64,000 bases of DNA, taken from positions 3,658,001 to 3,722,000 of the forward strand of contig CP136490.1 of the NCBI GenBank assembly GCA_032768795.1. The letters are read 5' to 3'. Below the pieces are notes generated by a model. It ran no database searches and was not told the origin of the DNA. It saw only the letters and a program-made list of their open reading frames with translations. A program made the translations under genes and the position numbers. This DNA comes from Tremella fuciformis (Eukaryota > Basidiomycota > Tremellomycetes > Tremellales > Tremellaceae). Of this stretch, positions 22,970 to 35,056 are shown in pieces. Position 1 is the first letter of the stretch; each line of letters starts with the position of its first letter.

Positions 22970-23209
22970 GCCCCGGAGCATTGGACTGTGCGAGATAGGG
23001 CGATCGAGAATACTTCTTTAGTGTGATGTCAGATACCTCTGGCGCATGTATATCCGCATTCAGCCAATACATGAGTGATGTTGACGTCGCCACTGTGTGT
23101 GCATCCTTTGGGGCTACGTCCATGACACGGACCACTTACTGTTTTACGTGTTCAAACGAGAAGATGTGTTGACTCTCACTCTTCGCCAGCGGATCAGCAT
23201 CGCGAGGAG

Positions 23210-24244
23210 ATGTCAGCAGAAACGCCGCAGACCCAGCCTGACCACTCGGACAGCACCTCGGCCCCCACCTCTCGCGACATCGCCATACCCGTCGTCCTCC
23301 GACGCATCTTCCAGCACTGCGACGTGTCCACCCTGCTCGCATGCCTGTACCTCTCCTCGGCGACCTACGACCTTGCCGCCGCGACGTTCTATGATACGCT
23401 GGATCTCAGCTCGCCCACCTTGATCGATCGATACCTTGACTACAGGCAGCTCAACTTTTGGCGCCTGTCGACCCGCCCAGAATCGGCGTTCCACTTCTCC
23501 GTGAAGAAATACGTTCACAATCTCACCCTGGGGCGACACCACACGCCAAATCGACTACTGCACCACCCCATAGCGCCGTGCCGCCCCACGCTGAGCTTTC
23601 CCAACTTGCACACGCTGCGGCTGGCGGTCAAAGCGGGCATCAAGCGCCAGGTCATATTTTGCGGCAACGATCCTTCGCGTACGACCTGCCCCATTCTTCG
23701 TGGCCTCAAGCCGAGACACCTCGTGCTCGACGGGGTGGACAGCATGAACCCGGCGGTGCCGACTGGTCTCATCCCCTTGGACGACGTGTGGATCTCTGCC
23801 AGCGTGCTCGAGCTTGCGATGGTCTTGAGGGATCTTGATGCCAGCTTTGACGACCCCTCCGAGCCGTCTCACAACCAGCACGGCCTGATCTCTGGCAATC
23901 TGCCCCCGAAGATCGAAGAAATCCGTATTTATTTGCCCGACCTGGCGGGCGCCACCTGGTCGAGCAAGAAGCGTCTCCAGTATCGCCGGCAGCTGAAAGA
24001 CGTCCCTGCGCAGCTGGCTAGGCTGCTGGCCGCCGTCGACCCGCACGTCACGATCATTGTCAAGGGACTGGACAGATTCATGTGCGATGGCCCCGCGGGG
24101 GAAATGATGGACGAGGCGACGCTGAGGGCGGAGATCGGCGAGTTGGTCCAAGAGGCAGGTATGGGTGGCGAGGACGAAGGCGTCTTGGATGCTGGATCTC
24201 CGTTCGCGACGGACGACACTCGTCAGCTTCACTTTGTCAATTAG
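23210..24244 (+). CDS. F-box-like protein (344 residues), member 1
   Basis: A single exon starts MSAETPQTQPDHSDSTSAPT at 23210. Residues 23-65 (RDIAIPVVLRRIFQHCDVST, LLACLYLSSATYDLAAATFY) have the spacing of an F-box: a Pro/Val-rich first helix, then cycles of leucine contacts and a final helix. This would make it a Skp1-binding adaptor of an SCF ubiquitin ligase. The remainder has beta/alpha alternation (LHTLRLAVKAGI, HLVLDGVD) resembling degenerate leucine-rich repeats. Two proteins of almost the same size and layout occur at 35057-36085 and in the gene disrupted at 36361-44825. They suggest a lineage-expanded family whose targets are unknown. Confidence 0.6.
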   Translation: MSAETPQTQPDHSDSTSAPTSRDIAIPVVLRRIFQHCDVSTLLACLYLSSATYDLAAATFYDTLDLSSPTLIDRYLDYRQLNFWRLSTRPESAFHFSVKKYVHNLTLGRHHTPNRLLHHPIAPCRPTLSFPNLHTLRLAVKAGIKRQVIFCGNDPSRTTCPILRGLKPRHLVLDGVDSMNPAVPTGLIPLDDVWISASVLELAMVLRDLDASFDDPSEPSHNQHGLISGNLPPKIEEIRIYLPDLAGATWSSKKRLQYRRQLKDVPAQLARLLAAVDPHVTIIVKGLDRFMCDGPAGEMMDEATLRAEIGELVQEAGMGGEDEGVLDAGSPFATDDTRQLHFVN

Positions 24245-24595
24245 GCGTCATTGCTTCTTCGCGTATCCAATGACGCTGTCGTCGGAGACTGAGTCGACAG
24301 TGGGGAAGTGGCCTTCTTTAGAGATTTTAGACGCTGCGTTTCAAAGCTGCATTGCGTCGCTAGTCCAGTCAGTGCTTGACGTAGCTCGCTTTGTTCCTTT
24401 TGCTAAGTCGTGGTCGAGGCCCTGCATCTCGTCAATCGTCATGCGCTGTCGGCCGAGCAGCCTCGGGGATCCCATGCAAGAGCGGCGACGAGGCGTGCCT
24501 GAAAGCCGAAGGTCGCATCAGGCCGACGAGAGGCGAAATCAACACTCTTTCTCTTCCTCTTTCGCATCTCCTCCCAGCTTCAGCACGTCGTGGCC
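24245..24595. other. Intergenic region before the TRIC-like gene
   Basis: This 351-base stretch holds the presumed promoter of the membrane protein at 24596. Pyrimidine tracts (CTCTTTCTCTTCCTCTTTCG, about 24545) precede the start. No gene is seen. Confidence 0.5.
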
Positions 24596-25784
24596 ATGTC
24601 TCTCCCGCGGCTTCTCGTCGACCGCGTCATCAACGCCACGGGCCCGCTGGCGCCCCTACCGCTCGCCTTGCCGCTCTCGCCTCGGCTGTTCGCACCGGTG
24701 GGCCTGGTCTCCAAGCTGGTGGCTCACCTCACCTCGACCCCTGTGCACGCGCAGTATTTTCCCTTCCTCCGCTTTGGCACCATACACGCTGTGCGAGTCG
24801 CGACGGTCTGGGCGAGCCTCACGAAGGGTCGGAAGCCGGGCGCAAATGTCGGTGTCCTGCAGGATCTCGTCACGTATCTCACTATGGCCTGTACGTTTTC
24901 CTCTCGCCTCTGACTCAGCTCAGCTGGAATGCTGATTGTCAGGGGGCGGCGCCAGCATCGTCTCTCTCCTGCTGAGCCAGCCGCCGTTCTGGCTGGTATC
25001 CGGCGCGCCATGGGGCGTCTACGTCCTGGTCTTCTTCCTGCTAGTCCCGACCGGCATGGCGCGCTATATCGTCGATACAGCTCCCCCACTCTTCTTCAAC
25101 GTCGTCGGCGCCTTCATGGACGGCATGACGCGAGGCACGGGTCTCGCTGCTCTCGCAGCCACCCTTGCGCTCTCTCCCGGCGTCGCTAGTGTCTGGACAC
25201 ATGCGCTCTTGTCCGGCATCGTCATCGGTGGCGGAGGGCTGCTTATACAACTGCTCGGCATGACAAAAGACGAGTGGCAGCTGAGCGCACCGGCCATTCT
25301 CGCCGGTGGATGGGCGACCTACGACGTCTACGCCGCCGTGATCGTCGGCTTGGTCCATGCGGCTCTTCGGCGAGAGTACAAGGAGCTCGCGCCAATTAGC
25401 GATGCCCTCGCTGCTGTCTTGCCGACCGACCTGCAGACGAGTGGGCTGGTAGGGCAGGCCGTGGTGGACAGCGAGCACGCGCGAGCCATCTGTGTGATCC
25501 TCATGGGGAGCTTGTTGGCCTTCAAGGCGATCGCCACGCGACCACGGTCGAAGCGACCGCCAACACCGATGAAGCTGTCCACTGCGAAGATTGCGAAGGG
25601 CGGGAAGAGGTCGTCCACTCCGGGCAAGAAGCGGAAAGAAGCAGTCGTGGAGCTCGAGACGAGAAAGGCGGAGCAAGTCAATGGTGGCGGTAGCAGTGCC
25701 GAGGTGGTCAAGACGCCCGTGTCCAAAAGTCCTTCTGCCCCTCGGGCAAAGACGCCCAAGAAAAGCCCAAAGCCGCGAGCATGA
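24596..25784 (+). CDS. Multi-pass membrane protein, TRIC (TMEM38)-like cation channel candidate
   Basis: The start is MSLPRLLVDRVINATG at 24596; one intron lies near 24892-24943 (exon end LTMA, next exon WGGGASIVSLLLSQPP). About seven hydrophobic segments follow, including VSLLLSQPPFWLVSG, VYVLVFFLLVPTGMARYIVD and ILAGGWATYDVYAAVIVGLV. The tail is long and Lys/Pro/Ser-rich (SKSPSAPRAKTPKKSPKPRA). The order FGG/WGGG-ASxxxxLLLxxPP followed by a helix ending in a short polar loop resembles trimeric intracellular cation channels of the ER. These carry K+ counter-current for Ca2+ release. The resemblance is by eye only, so an unrelated fungal membrane family remains possible. Confidence 0.5.
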
Positions 25785-25849
25785 AGAGCGGACGGATTAT
25801 GTGGCTACGTAGAGAGTAGACAGTGTGGGATCTACGTGTGCATGTCTGC

Positions 25850-26573
25850 TCAGGACAACACGTCGCCGCCGGCTCTCATCCAGCGGTACGTCACGCTCAC
25901 CCGCACGTCTCGCAGGATCGTCTCCCTGCTCCCGTCTTCTCGCTGTACCACGTCCTCTGCCGTGTAAGGTATCCCGTGCGCCCACTCCCATCTCGCCTCG
26001 CCCGTCAGGATATACACGCTCCTTGGTGGCAGGTACACGCGGTGACAGCCCTTGGTCGGGTGTGTGAATACCATGGATACCCCGCCCACCAGCGACACAC
26101 CGAGTATGCCGTCCGCGTACCGGTGAGGCAGGTCGATGTGACTGCTAATGCCCTGTCCTGCCGCATAGAGGTTGAGTATGACTTGTCGGCCGAGCGGCGG
26201 GTCGAACACCCTCTCCATCGTCTCGGGCGGGAGGATCGGGAGCAGCGCCGAGCGAAGATCGCCAAGCAGGCGCGTTATGTGTTCAGGAAGGCTGGTTTCG
26301 CTCGAGCCCGGCCGCGCGAAGAGCATGACTTGGTCTCGCGTCCCTCCGACGAAATGGTCAGCGTCGCCGATTGCCCCCAGTGCCTTTTCTGCTCATTCAG
26401 CGCTTCGACCCGCATGCCTCATCGGCGAGCATAGACGCACGAGCTACCTCTTGGGCTATGAGCGCGGGAAAGATCCATAGACCAGGTATGGGCGGACATG
26501 CCGTGTTCGCTGGTTCTGGTAATCCTTCTGGTCGTTCGGAGAAGAGCGAGTCGGGCGACGAGGCGCGCGACAT
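25850..26573 (-). CDS. AlkB-family 2-oxoglutarate/Fe(II) dioxygenase
   Basis: Reconstructed start MSRASSPDSLFSERPEGLPE at 26573. A first exon ends IFPALIAQE, a 64-base intron follows, and the second exon runs GAIGDADHFVGGTRDQVMLF to a TGA at 25850-25852. The jelly-roll catalytic core shows QVILNLYAAGQGISSHIDLP (the HxD iron ligands), GVSLVGGVSMVFTHP, VYLPPRSVYILTGEARWEWA, HGIPYT (distal His) and RVSVTYRW (2-oxoglutarate-binding Arg). It is closest by eye to the ALKBH8/ALKBH5-like branch, which oxidises RNA or protein; DNA repair activity cannot be excluded. The gene converges on the TRIC-like gene with 65 bases between stops and is divergent from the NDK gene. Confidence 0.85.
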
Positions 26574-26830
26574 GCCCCAATGAGGTATCGCTCAATGCAT
26601 GTCGTGCAGACTCGTGGAGGTTGTCGCTCTTCCTGCCCCCAGCTTGGCAGACAAGAGAATGCAGAGATGTTTCGAGACTGGAGGTGATCTTCGGCTCTAA
26701 CGACAAGTAATACGCCCAGGCCGGAGGTCCGGATCTCCGTTCGGCCCTGACGAAATAGATGTCCAACCGCAGTGCTTCTTTTGACCCATTCATTACTCCT
26801 AGCAACAACAGCGGTACAGCACAGCCCAAG

Positions 26831-28023
26831 ATGTTCGCCAACTCTGTCCGTGCCGGCAAGTCCCCCTCATGCAACATAGTAACACGGCTGACCAACAGGT
26901 CTCCGCGCCGCTTCCCGTTCTTCGGGTGAGCTACCTCGCCTTTACGGTGGACCGTTGGTGCTAATGCCAGTCCGCGCGCTGTCCACTGCGCCCGTCAAGA
27001 CCCAGGTCCCGCGTCTCGCCGCCTACGCTGCGGGCGCCACGGCCATCACGGTCTATGCTCTGTACAACAGTGAGTTCAGCCGACCCAATTCTCTTGGTAG
27101 GCTGCTGGCATGTGCTGAGGGGCAGGCGCGCAGCACCCCGTGCTGCTCGAGGGCGCCAAGACGATCGCCGGAGAGAAGGGTACCAGCTCCGAGCGCAGCT
27201 TCATCATGATCAAGCCGGACGGCGTGTCGAGGCAGCTCGTGGGCAAGGTGAGTTGGCGTCTGGCCCGGCACTGTAAGGGCGCCAGCTAACGGTAGATCGT
27301 CTCTCGTTTCGAGGGTACGTAACACCCGGGCTTGTGTGGGAACGATGGGATGGCGCTGACACCCAGAACGCGGCTACAAGCTCGTCGCGTGAGTCACTTG
27401 CCAACCCAAACTGACAACGGGCTGAGGGCAGGATCAAGTCCCTCACCCCGTCTCCGGCCCTCGCAAAGGAACACTACTCGGACCTGTCTGCGCGCCCCTT
27501 CTTCGGCGGGCTCGTCAAGTACATCACGTCCGGCACTCCCGTCGTGGCCATGTGAGTCGGACCAGTTTTGAGAGGGGCAGGGGGGCTAATGATTACAGGG
27601 TGTGGGAGGGCAAAGATGTGATCCGCCAGGGTGTACGTCTGGGCCTGTGTTTGTCCAAGTGGATGTGCTGAACATCTCACAGCGCCGCATCGTGGGCGCT
27701 ACCAACCCGCTCGAGTCGGACCCCGGAAGCGTCCGTGGCCAGTATGCCGTCTCTGTCGGGTGAGCCCTCCTCTACTCGGCAAACAACCGAAGTCTCGCTG
27801 ATCCGCAGTCGTAACCTCATCCACGCCTCGGTCCGTCTCGGCGTGCCCGACCGAAGTCTTGCTGAATAATTAGGACTCGTTCGAGTCGGCCACCAAGGAG
27901 GTCGGCCTGTGGTTCTCCGAGTCCGAGCTGAGCGACTACGAGCCCGCCAACTGGGCAAGTGTTCTGGAGTCACGATATTCTGCAGCGCTGACGCAGTAGG
28001 GCTGGGTCATGGCCGACAACTAA
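26831..28023 (+). CDS. Mitochondrial nucleoside diphosphate kinase
   Basis: It starts MFANSVRAG at 26831 and ends WGWVMADN with TAA at 28021-28023. Eight or more introns leave very small exons of 19 bases (IVSRFE) and 22 bases (ERGYKLVA). An amino extension rich in Arg/Ser, with a hydrophobic stretch ([17 protein letters not shown]), indicates a mitochondrial presequence and a possible inner-membrane anchor. The kinase core has the family motifs [73 protein letters not shown] and NLIHASDS, holding the catalytic phospho-His. It converts NDPs to NTPs at the expense of ATP, probably in the intermembrane space. Retention of the last introns would truncate the protein after NLIHAS. Confidence 0.9.
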
Positions 28024-28237
28024 ACTCGGCGGCATTGCATCGCCACCGCAAAACTGCACAGATCAAAAAGAAGAACAGAGTGAAACAGCCAGAGAGGCGT
28101 AGAACAGATGCGACTATGCATAGGACATGCCTGCTTTGCGTTGCTTGCTATTGATTTTGCGCGTACAACTCGTCTTGAACTACGTCAGGCTCAGGTTCGC
28201 CAAGATGTGTCACATATGCACAAGGGTACAGACGGGA

Positions 28238-31200
28238 TCATGCTCGCCGATTCTGCGTCTTAGCAGCTGCTCCGCAGTGAAAGATCAAACTCACCTTCCA
28301 GTTCATATATCCGTCCCGCTCTTCGTCGCCCTGCGCTCCGCGCCGCGTTGAACGGATCTTACGCGCAGGCTCGTCATCTGGCGCAGTCTCGAGACCTGCC
28401 AACACCCGCCGTCGGTGCATGCCGGCCTCGATATCACCCTCCCACTGTCGAAGGAGCTTGAGCAATGCAAGTTCTCGTATGCCCTTGGGATTGAGCCAAC
28501 GCATGTATTCGCTGAGCTGTTCGGGCGTATCGTAAACGCCCCATTCCCCAGGTTCGAGTCGCCCGTCGCCCTCCTCTTTGACTCTGCGTTCCTCGCATTC
28601 CTCCACGGAGACTTCGGCGAGTACGCGGCACATCTCCAGCTCGACCGGATCGGCCCCTTGGAGGTAGATACGACCGGTGCCCAGTATTGGCCGACCGGTT
28701 TCGGAGACGAGGGGTGCTGAACCTAGACCGTCCATCCACCAGAGCTTGTTGCCGAATCGATCTGAACCCATTGGTCGTGAACGCAGGGTGTATTGATATG
28801 ATCTGAAGTCGTGCTCCAGGGCGTGCAGCTTGGCAACAGCTGCTTCTTCCTCCTCGACCAAGCGTCGCTTCTCAGCCGTGACGTGCGCCGATTCTGCCCG
28901 TTTTGCCTTGGCCTCGGCCCGTGCAGATGCAACCTGGGCATTCCGTTGAGCCTCTTCTTCCGCACGTTCGGCCGCCTTGGCAGCCATAGCATTCCGACGC
29001 GCGGCGCCGCCGTACTTGGGGCCCTGTTCTGATGCAGGCGGAGAGGACCGCATAGCCGACGACAGGTCGTCTGCCTCGGGTGAGTCGTCAAGCTCATCTT
29101 GCTCTGAGCCCAGCTCCTCATCTCTGGATCCGGCGCCGTTACCGTTCGCCATTGAGTGGCCGTTTACGGGAAGGTCGGGAGAGTCCGCCCTCTCCTCCTT
29201 GACTCCATCCATCGACACGTCGCCGTTGACGTCCGCTCCGCCATTTGCAGTTGCCACCTCGCCATTCGCCTCTTCCTCGCTCGGCTTTTCCTTTGGCTCC
29301 AAAGCGTCCCGTTCGGCCTGAAGGCGCCTGATCTCGCGTTTGAGCTCGGCCTGCTCTTTTCGGACGTCCGTAAGCAGAGATGTCGATTCGTCCATGAACA
29401 GGCGGATAGCTTCTGTTTGAGCCGCAAGCTCAACGAGAAAGGCGATGATGGACAGTTTGTGCGTATGATGAAGGCTAGAGTACCGCTTTTCAGGTTTGGC
29501 GGGGATCAAGCCATGTCCCGACGTTTGAGTCGGCCCTGTTGACCAGGTAGGACGAGTCGGTGCGGGTTTATCCTCGAATGTGAGATGCAGGATATGGTCC
29601 AGGTATTCAGGAAGTGTGTCGATTGAGGCCCTTTCCCACAAACACCCAACAAGAGCAGCCTCCCAGCCTTTCCGCCCGTCCCGTATAGACAGTTCGCGGC
29701 TCTTCCACGACTCTCCCAAAGGTGCAGCGATCGGGCGAAGAGTCTCGGTCGTTGCGCCTTTTGTGCCCTCCCAGTAGTCGCCATCATTCTCGTCTTTCGG
29801 CAAGCCAGACGAGGCTAATGGTCTGACCGGCTCTACACCAGACGACAGGTCGCGAATAAGAATGTTGATGAGTGTGGCATGTACCTCGGTCATCAATGGC
29901 GCAGGCGAAGTCCACGGATCATTGTGGTACAGCGATTGCTCGAAGTCGTCCAGGGGAAATGGAGAGAGCCCGAGAGGTTTTCTGAAGGTTAGCATAAGGA
30001 CCTTCAATACTAGGCAGCCAGCTTACCCCATGACGTTGAGAAAGCTCCATGTCATCAGGAATCTTTCGAACTGATCGCCAAACGGCAGAGTGCGTCCCGG
30101 AGTCGGTCGGACCTCGAGTCTTCCAGCAGCGCCATCCTTTTCCTGCGAGAAGTCAAGGAGTAGATCTTCTGCTGGGAACTTCATGGGCTTCTTCTTCTTG
30201 CCCTCCTCTTCTGCCGCCTTCTCGGCTTCACGAGCTGCTCTCTCCTCGGCCAATCGCTGTTTCTTGGTCTTGGGCTTCTCTTTCTCATCTTTCTCCTTCT
30301 CTTCCTCCTCTGCTGCAATCTCGCTGGCAGTGGGATGGGTGATGCCGAGGCGTTCCTCGCGCTCACGTTTCCTCTTATCCATCTGCCTCTCACGGTATCG
30401 TGCGATGCTTTCTCGAATCTCGTCGGTCATCTCGCACGGGATCCCATATCGTTTGGCGACAGCGGGCTTGACCATCCAAGGGGAGTAGACTGCAGTACCT
30501 CTATCCACGCAGTCCCGGATGAAGCGCTTCAGCATGGCTCGGGAGAAGTTGATTCTATCTCGGCTACAAAGTTAGCGGCAGGTCATATCTGAACACAGGT
30601 GCACGGACCTGATCTTGTCTGCCTGGACCTCCATGACACTGCTTCCCCACTTCTCGCCCTTGCCCTCGTCGTCTGGTCCGGGTGATTGTCCATTGGCACT
30701 GCTCGTGCTGTACTCTGTTGGGATCCCTTCTGCGGCGCCCTCTTGAATCAGCCGGACCGAGTAGAAATAACGCATGGGATCGTCGTTCTCGTTGACCTCC
30801 TCCATAGTCAGGGAGAGATCCATGGCAAGGGGATGTGTCGGTGTGTGCATCGTGCCGTTTAGAGCTTTGAGAGGAGAAGAGGGGGCCGAGGACAGCGATT
30901 TTGGCGGGAATGTCTTGACGATCCGAGCGAGATATTTGTCTCCTTCCACATCGATGAATACCTCTAAATTAGTCAGAATGAGTTCGTTCGAGTGAAGGCG
31001 GCAGGACTAACTCTCGTTATCAAAGAAGCGATTCACGTAGCGTTCGAAGATTCTGTCGGCCAGTGTATCCAATTTGCCCTCTATTTCTGCACCAATCAGC
31101 CAGTGATACTGCCCGGAGACGAGAAACTGACGGAACTGGACCGCGCTGAGGACTGCTTTCTTTAGCTGCCGTGGAAAGCGACTGTGTAGTTGTCGAACCT

Positions 31201-31852
31201 CCTTCTGCTCGTTCTGTAATGCGCCAAAGTAGGACATGGAGGATTTGCCAGTGACTGGAGTCAGTCAGCGCATTCGAGGGACACAGAGGCAGAGCCCACC
31301 TTCACACTGGAAGATTGGCTGTGCGTAGAATGCTCTGCGGGAAGAGTATGACCTGGCTGTGTCAGCTGCGTTGGGTCGGCACTGATAGTTGACGACGCAC
31401 TCATAGTCGGTGAAGATCTCTCCTGTTTCCGGTATATACCAGCACTCGCGGTCATGTATCTTGTACGAGCCCGAGCTTCCCTCTCCATTCCCCTCTTTGG
31501 GCTCCTCGCTATCCCCATTGGCAAACAGCTGGCCGGTGAGGATGGTCGTGCCGGGTTTCCGCCCCTTCGCTGTCGTCGCGCCGTCCACAAAGTCGCCTCG
31601 GAATACAGTCAAGAGCTTCTCCAGTTGCGCCTCATCGTCTTTGCCATCTGCAGGCATTGGCGGCAGGGTGGACGCATCTTCCGAGTCTTCAGGTGGGGCT
31701 GCTGCTTTCGCTTTGCCACCCTTCGAGGGCGAGGCGGGATCGGGAGAAGCTCCGGCATGTTCGGCGGTCGCATTGCTGGGCAGTGGCTGCAGGACGGTGG
31801 AGAGCGAGGGAAGGGGGTGGGCGATCACGGGTTTGCGCTTAATGAGGGGCAT
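28238..31852 (-). CDS. Itc1/Acf1 (WAC-DDT-WHIM) subunit of an ISWI-type chromatin remodeller
   Basis: It starts MPLIKRKPVIAHPLPSLSTV at 31852 and ends NWK-NRRA at 28238, after a 42-base in-frame intron. The WAC-like amino domain shows CWYIPETGEIFTDYEC, RRAFYAQPIFQCE and TGKSSMSYFGALQNE. The middle has the RPLP/PTPGRTLPFGD segment and the DDT domain (FLMTWSFLNVMGKPLGLSPF, LMTEVHATLINILI). The carboxyl half holds WHIM motifs (HHTHKLSIIAFLVELAAQTE, RSRPMGSDRFGNKLWWMDGL) and a coiled coil (KEQAELKREIRRLQAERDAL). Such proteins bind linker DNA and guide the ISWI ATPase in nucleosome spacing. At over 1,000 residues the size fits the family. Whether it pairs with an Isw2-like ATPase is inferred. Confidence 0.9.
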
Positions 31853-33247
31853 GTCGCTGCGCAGCTGGCAAGGCCACTCTGCAGAAGTAAAAGGTCAGAG
31901 ATGACAGGCCGCTGTAGGCGAAATCCTGCAGCTACACCTGCGGCAGAAGTCCCGGAGTCGGACAATGCTTGCGGTTACCGCTCGAAAGTGGGGAGATGAT
32001 GCCCGAGCCTGCCAGAGGCACGCCGAAGTGACAGATGGTCGCCCGAGATGGGGGAGGATGGGTCGAAGAAGATGAACGGAGGCGCTACTTCGCCAGGACG
32101 TATGACGCGTCGACAAAGCCTCGATTCGGACCAGTGTGGGCGGGACAAGGGATGGAGGGCAGACGGCGAGGGAGTGAAGCCGAAGACGAGTGAGAGTGCA
32201 GGTGAGGTGCACGAGAGAGTAGTGGAAGAGAAGAGACAAGAGTTGGAGGTGAAGATGTATGGTTTCTATCTCGCTGTCGGCGGCGGCGGGGGCATGGTCT
32301 CTGGTCCTACCCCCTCACCCCCTCAAAGCCCTCTTGGGGTCAGTGGATGGATCGGAAATCGTCGACCCAAACGGCTACAGGTGTTCGAGCGCTCTCACAT
32401 CAGCTGTGCATGAACTAGACCCGCATCTGCATGCATCCCGGCACGTCCGACTGGCCATGCATAGCCCTCTGCCACCATATGAGCTGATTTGGCGGGACGA
32501 GTAGGCGAGGATGGGCTGAAAAAAACACCACTTTGGCCCGGCTACACCCACGCGCGTCTGACCGTCCTCCACCCAGCCGCCACTGGAATTATCAGGGACG
32601 TTAACGCCGAGACGCCGCCCTATTCTACAGTGTTCAGGTCACACAGGGTTCCAAGGTGTGGAGAACGCCGTTGGTGTGGAGGAGAGAGCTAGAGAACAAG
32701 GCAGACAAGACAGACCACTTGACACCCCCCTTTGTCCGCCAGAAACCGATACGACAATAGCATCATTCCACCACATCACGACACCTGGCACAGAGGCGAG
32801 CATCAGCAGAGACAAGAGACGTAGAGAGAGTGAGCGATAGGACCTAGAGAGACGGCACAGAGACACGACAACTGGTGAGCACCCCGCATTGTCCGTCACT
32901 TTCATCCCTCACACCTGATCCTCTGTTCCCATCATCCACCCACAACCTCTTGTCGCCCGACCATTCAAACATCCTCCAAACCACCAACCGACCATCCTCT
33001 CAAGCTTCTCGTCCACCCTCTTCACCTCTCCTCAAACGTTCCCTCCCGTCATCACTCGCCCACATCAACTTCGACTCACGACCTCAATCTCAATCTCAAC
33101 CCCGCCCTCGTCCCCGCCCGATACACCCCTTTACGTTCAACGCCGCGCGTCAATCAATCTCACACTCCTCAATTGCACCCTACCATCGTCGCTTGTAGTA
33201 GATCTGTTCACACGGGACACAGACTGATCCAGTTCTCTCTTGTTGCA
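31853..33247. promoter_or_regulatory. Shared divergent promoter region of the Itc1-like and KH genes
   Basis: These 1.4 kb lie between two divergently transcribed genes and contain no recognised coding sequence. From about 32880 to 33180 the plus strand is a C/T/A-rich, G-poor tract with the repeated word CTCAATCT near 33083. This looks like the long 5' leader of the KH-domain gene. Open frames here are biased and share no family motif. Confidence 0.5.
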
Positions 33248-34793
33248 ATGTCAGACGTCACCACCCCTACAACAGCCAACAAACGCGCAGCTTCGCCTTC
33301 CTCGCCCGAACGAGAGACTACCAGCAAACGAGCACGAGAGGCAGAACCAGACAAGGGCGTGAAGGAGGAAGACGAACGACCTGAACTCACCGACGTTCCC
33401 GAGGAACCTATCCCCGCTGCGAACGTCAAGACCGAAGCTACCAACGGTGCAAAGGCGGCAGAGGAGGACAAGGGAGCTGCGGTCGTCGACAAGAAGCCCA
33501 AATCCGGCGCTGCCGAGGGAGTCAAGATGGAAGACGCACCGATGGACGTGTACGTCTTGGAACGCACTAGCGTAAACCAGGCAAAGCTGACGTATCAGTG
33601 ACAGTGCCGGCCTTCCGGCGGCCCCGGCTACCGCCTCTCTTCCTGCCCCTCCTACACAGGCCGCTCAAGCCGCTGAGGCGCCGGCACAGCAGATCTCGAT
33701 GCGCTGTCTCATCGTGACACAGGATGCCAGTATCATTATCGGACGTGGTGGCGCCCACGTGAATGAGATCCGCGTTCGTCCCGTATCCTCTGGGGAAGGC
33801 TACCGGCTGACTGTCAGGAAAAATCTCACGCTCGCGTTACCGTGTCTGAATCCATCCCCGGCAATCCGGAACGTATACTCAACGTTTCTGGGGCCCTCGA
33901 CGCAGTCGCCAAGGCCTTTGGTCTTGTAGTGCGTCGCATCAACGATGAGCCTTTCGATGTCGCATCTGTCCCCGGCTCTCGTGCTGTCACGATAAAGTTC
34001 ATCATCCCCAACTCCCGCATGGGTAGCGTGTGAGTTGTTGACTATGTGACGCAGCCTCAATACTGACTGCCCAGCATTGGTAAAGGCGGCTCTAAGATCA
34101 AGGAGATCCAAGAAGCTTCCGGCGCTCGGTTGAATGCCAGCGAGGCCATGCTACCAGGCTCGACAGAGGTCTGTTGACAGGATTGGTAACCGGCTTCATG
34201 CTGACGAGCAGCGCGTCCTTTCCGTCTCCGGCGTAGCCGACGCCATTCACATCGCAGTATACTACATTGGCACCATCCTCATAGAATATCAAGAGAGAAA
34301 TCCAGGCTCGGTTTCCGGCTCCTACCGCCAAGCGGGCGCTCGTGGCGGTCCACCGGCCCCGTACAATGGCGGCGGCGGTGGCGGCGGTGGCATGGGTGGT
34401 GGCAGTGGTGGCCCCGGCGGTCACAACCAACCCGGCACGCAGATGCAACAGATCTTCATTCCCAACTCCCTCGTCGGCGCCAGTGAGTTTGCCTTCATCG
34501 TCACGCTTGCTCGCTCACTTGTTAGTCATCGGCAAAGGCGGTCAAAAAATCAACGAGATTCGGACCCAGTCCCAATGTCAAATCCGGGTCACCGACCCTG
34601 GAACCCCAGCCACTCCTGGTCAACCGGCCAACCCTGACGAACGCCTTGTAACGATCAGCGGCTTGCCGCAAAACATTAACATGGCCGTGCAGATGCTCTA
34701 CTCGGTGAGCGTTCAATTCGGGATTGCCTGAGCCCAGCTGACGGACAGCGCCTCGAGGCGGAGAAGCAGAAAATGCAGGCCGGAATGATGTAG
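33248..34793 (+). CDS. Triple-KH-domain RNA-binding protein (PCBP/hnRNP K-like)
   Basis: It starts MSDVTTPTTANKRAASPSSP at 33248 and stops with TAG at 34791-34793; five introns are supported. After an acidic Lys/Glu-rich leader come three KH domains with GxxG loops: SMRCLIVTQDASIIIGRGGA (KH1), IKFIIPNSRMGSVIGKGGSK (KH2) and QIFIPNSLVGVIGKGGQKIN (KH3). A glycine-rich linker (about 20 Gly, 34360-34420) separates KH2 and KH3. The architecture matches poly(rC)-binding/hnRNP K proteins and yeast Hek2/Pbp2, which bind C-rich RNA to control mRNA fate or telomere-proximal silencing. Which targets are bound here is unknown. Confidence 0.92.
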
Positions 34794-35056
34794 TATCTCA
34801 GTACTATCGGGCCTATGCGATGTCCTTACATGTGATATTACTGACATATCGTGACGATTTTCAGGATGCTGGGGCGTACCAAGGGTCGCCCGCTACAAGC
34901 AGGTGCCTGTCAAAGGATGATCAAGGGGCTGGACGCCATCCGTGTTGCATAACAGATCACCTTTGTGCTGACATCGGGCGTGGTACCACGATGCACCGCG
35001 GCTGTACTGAGCAATAGGTCGCGCTTTCTCCTCTGATCGCAGCGGCTATCACAAGT

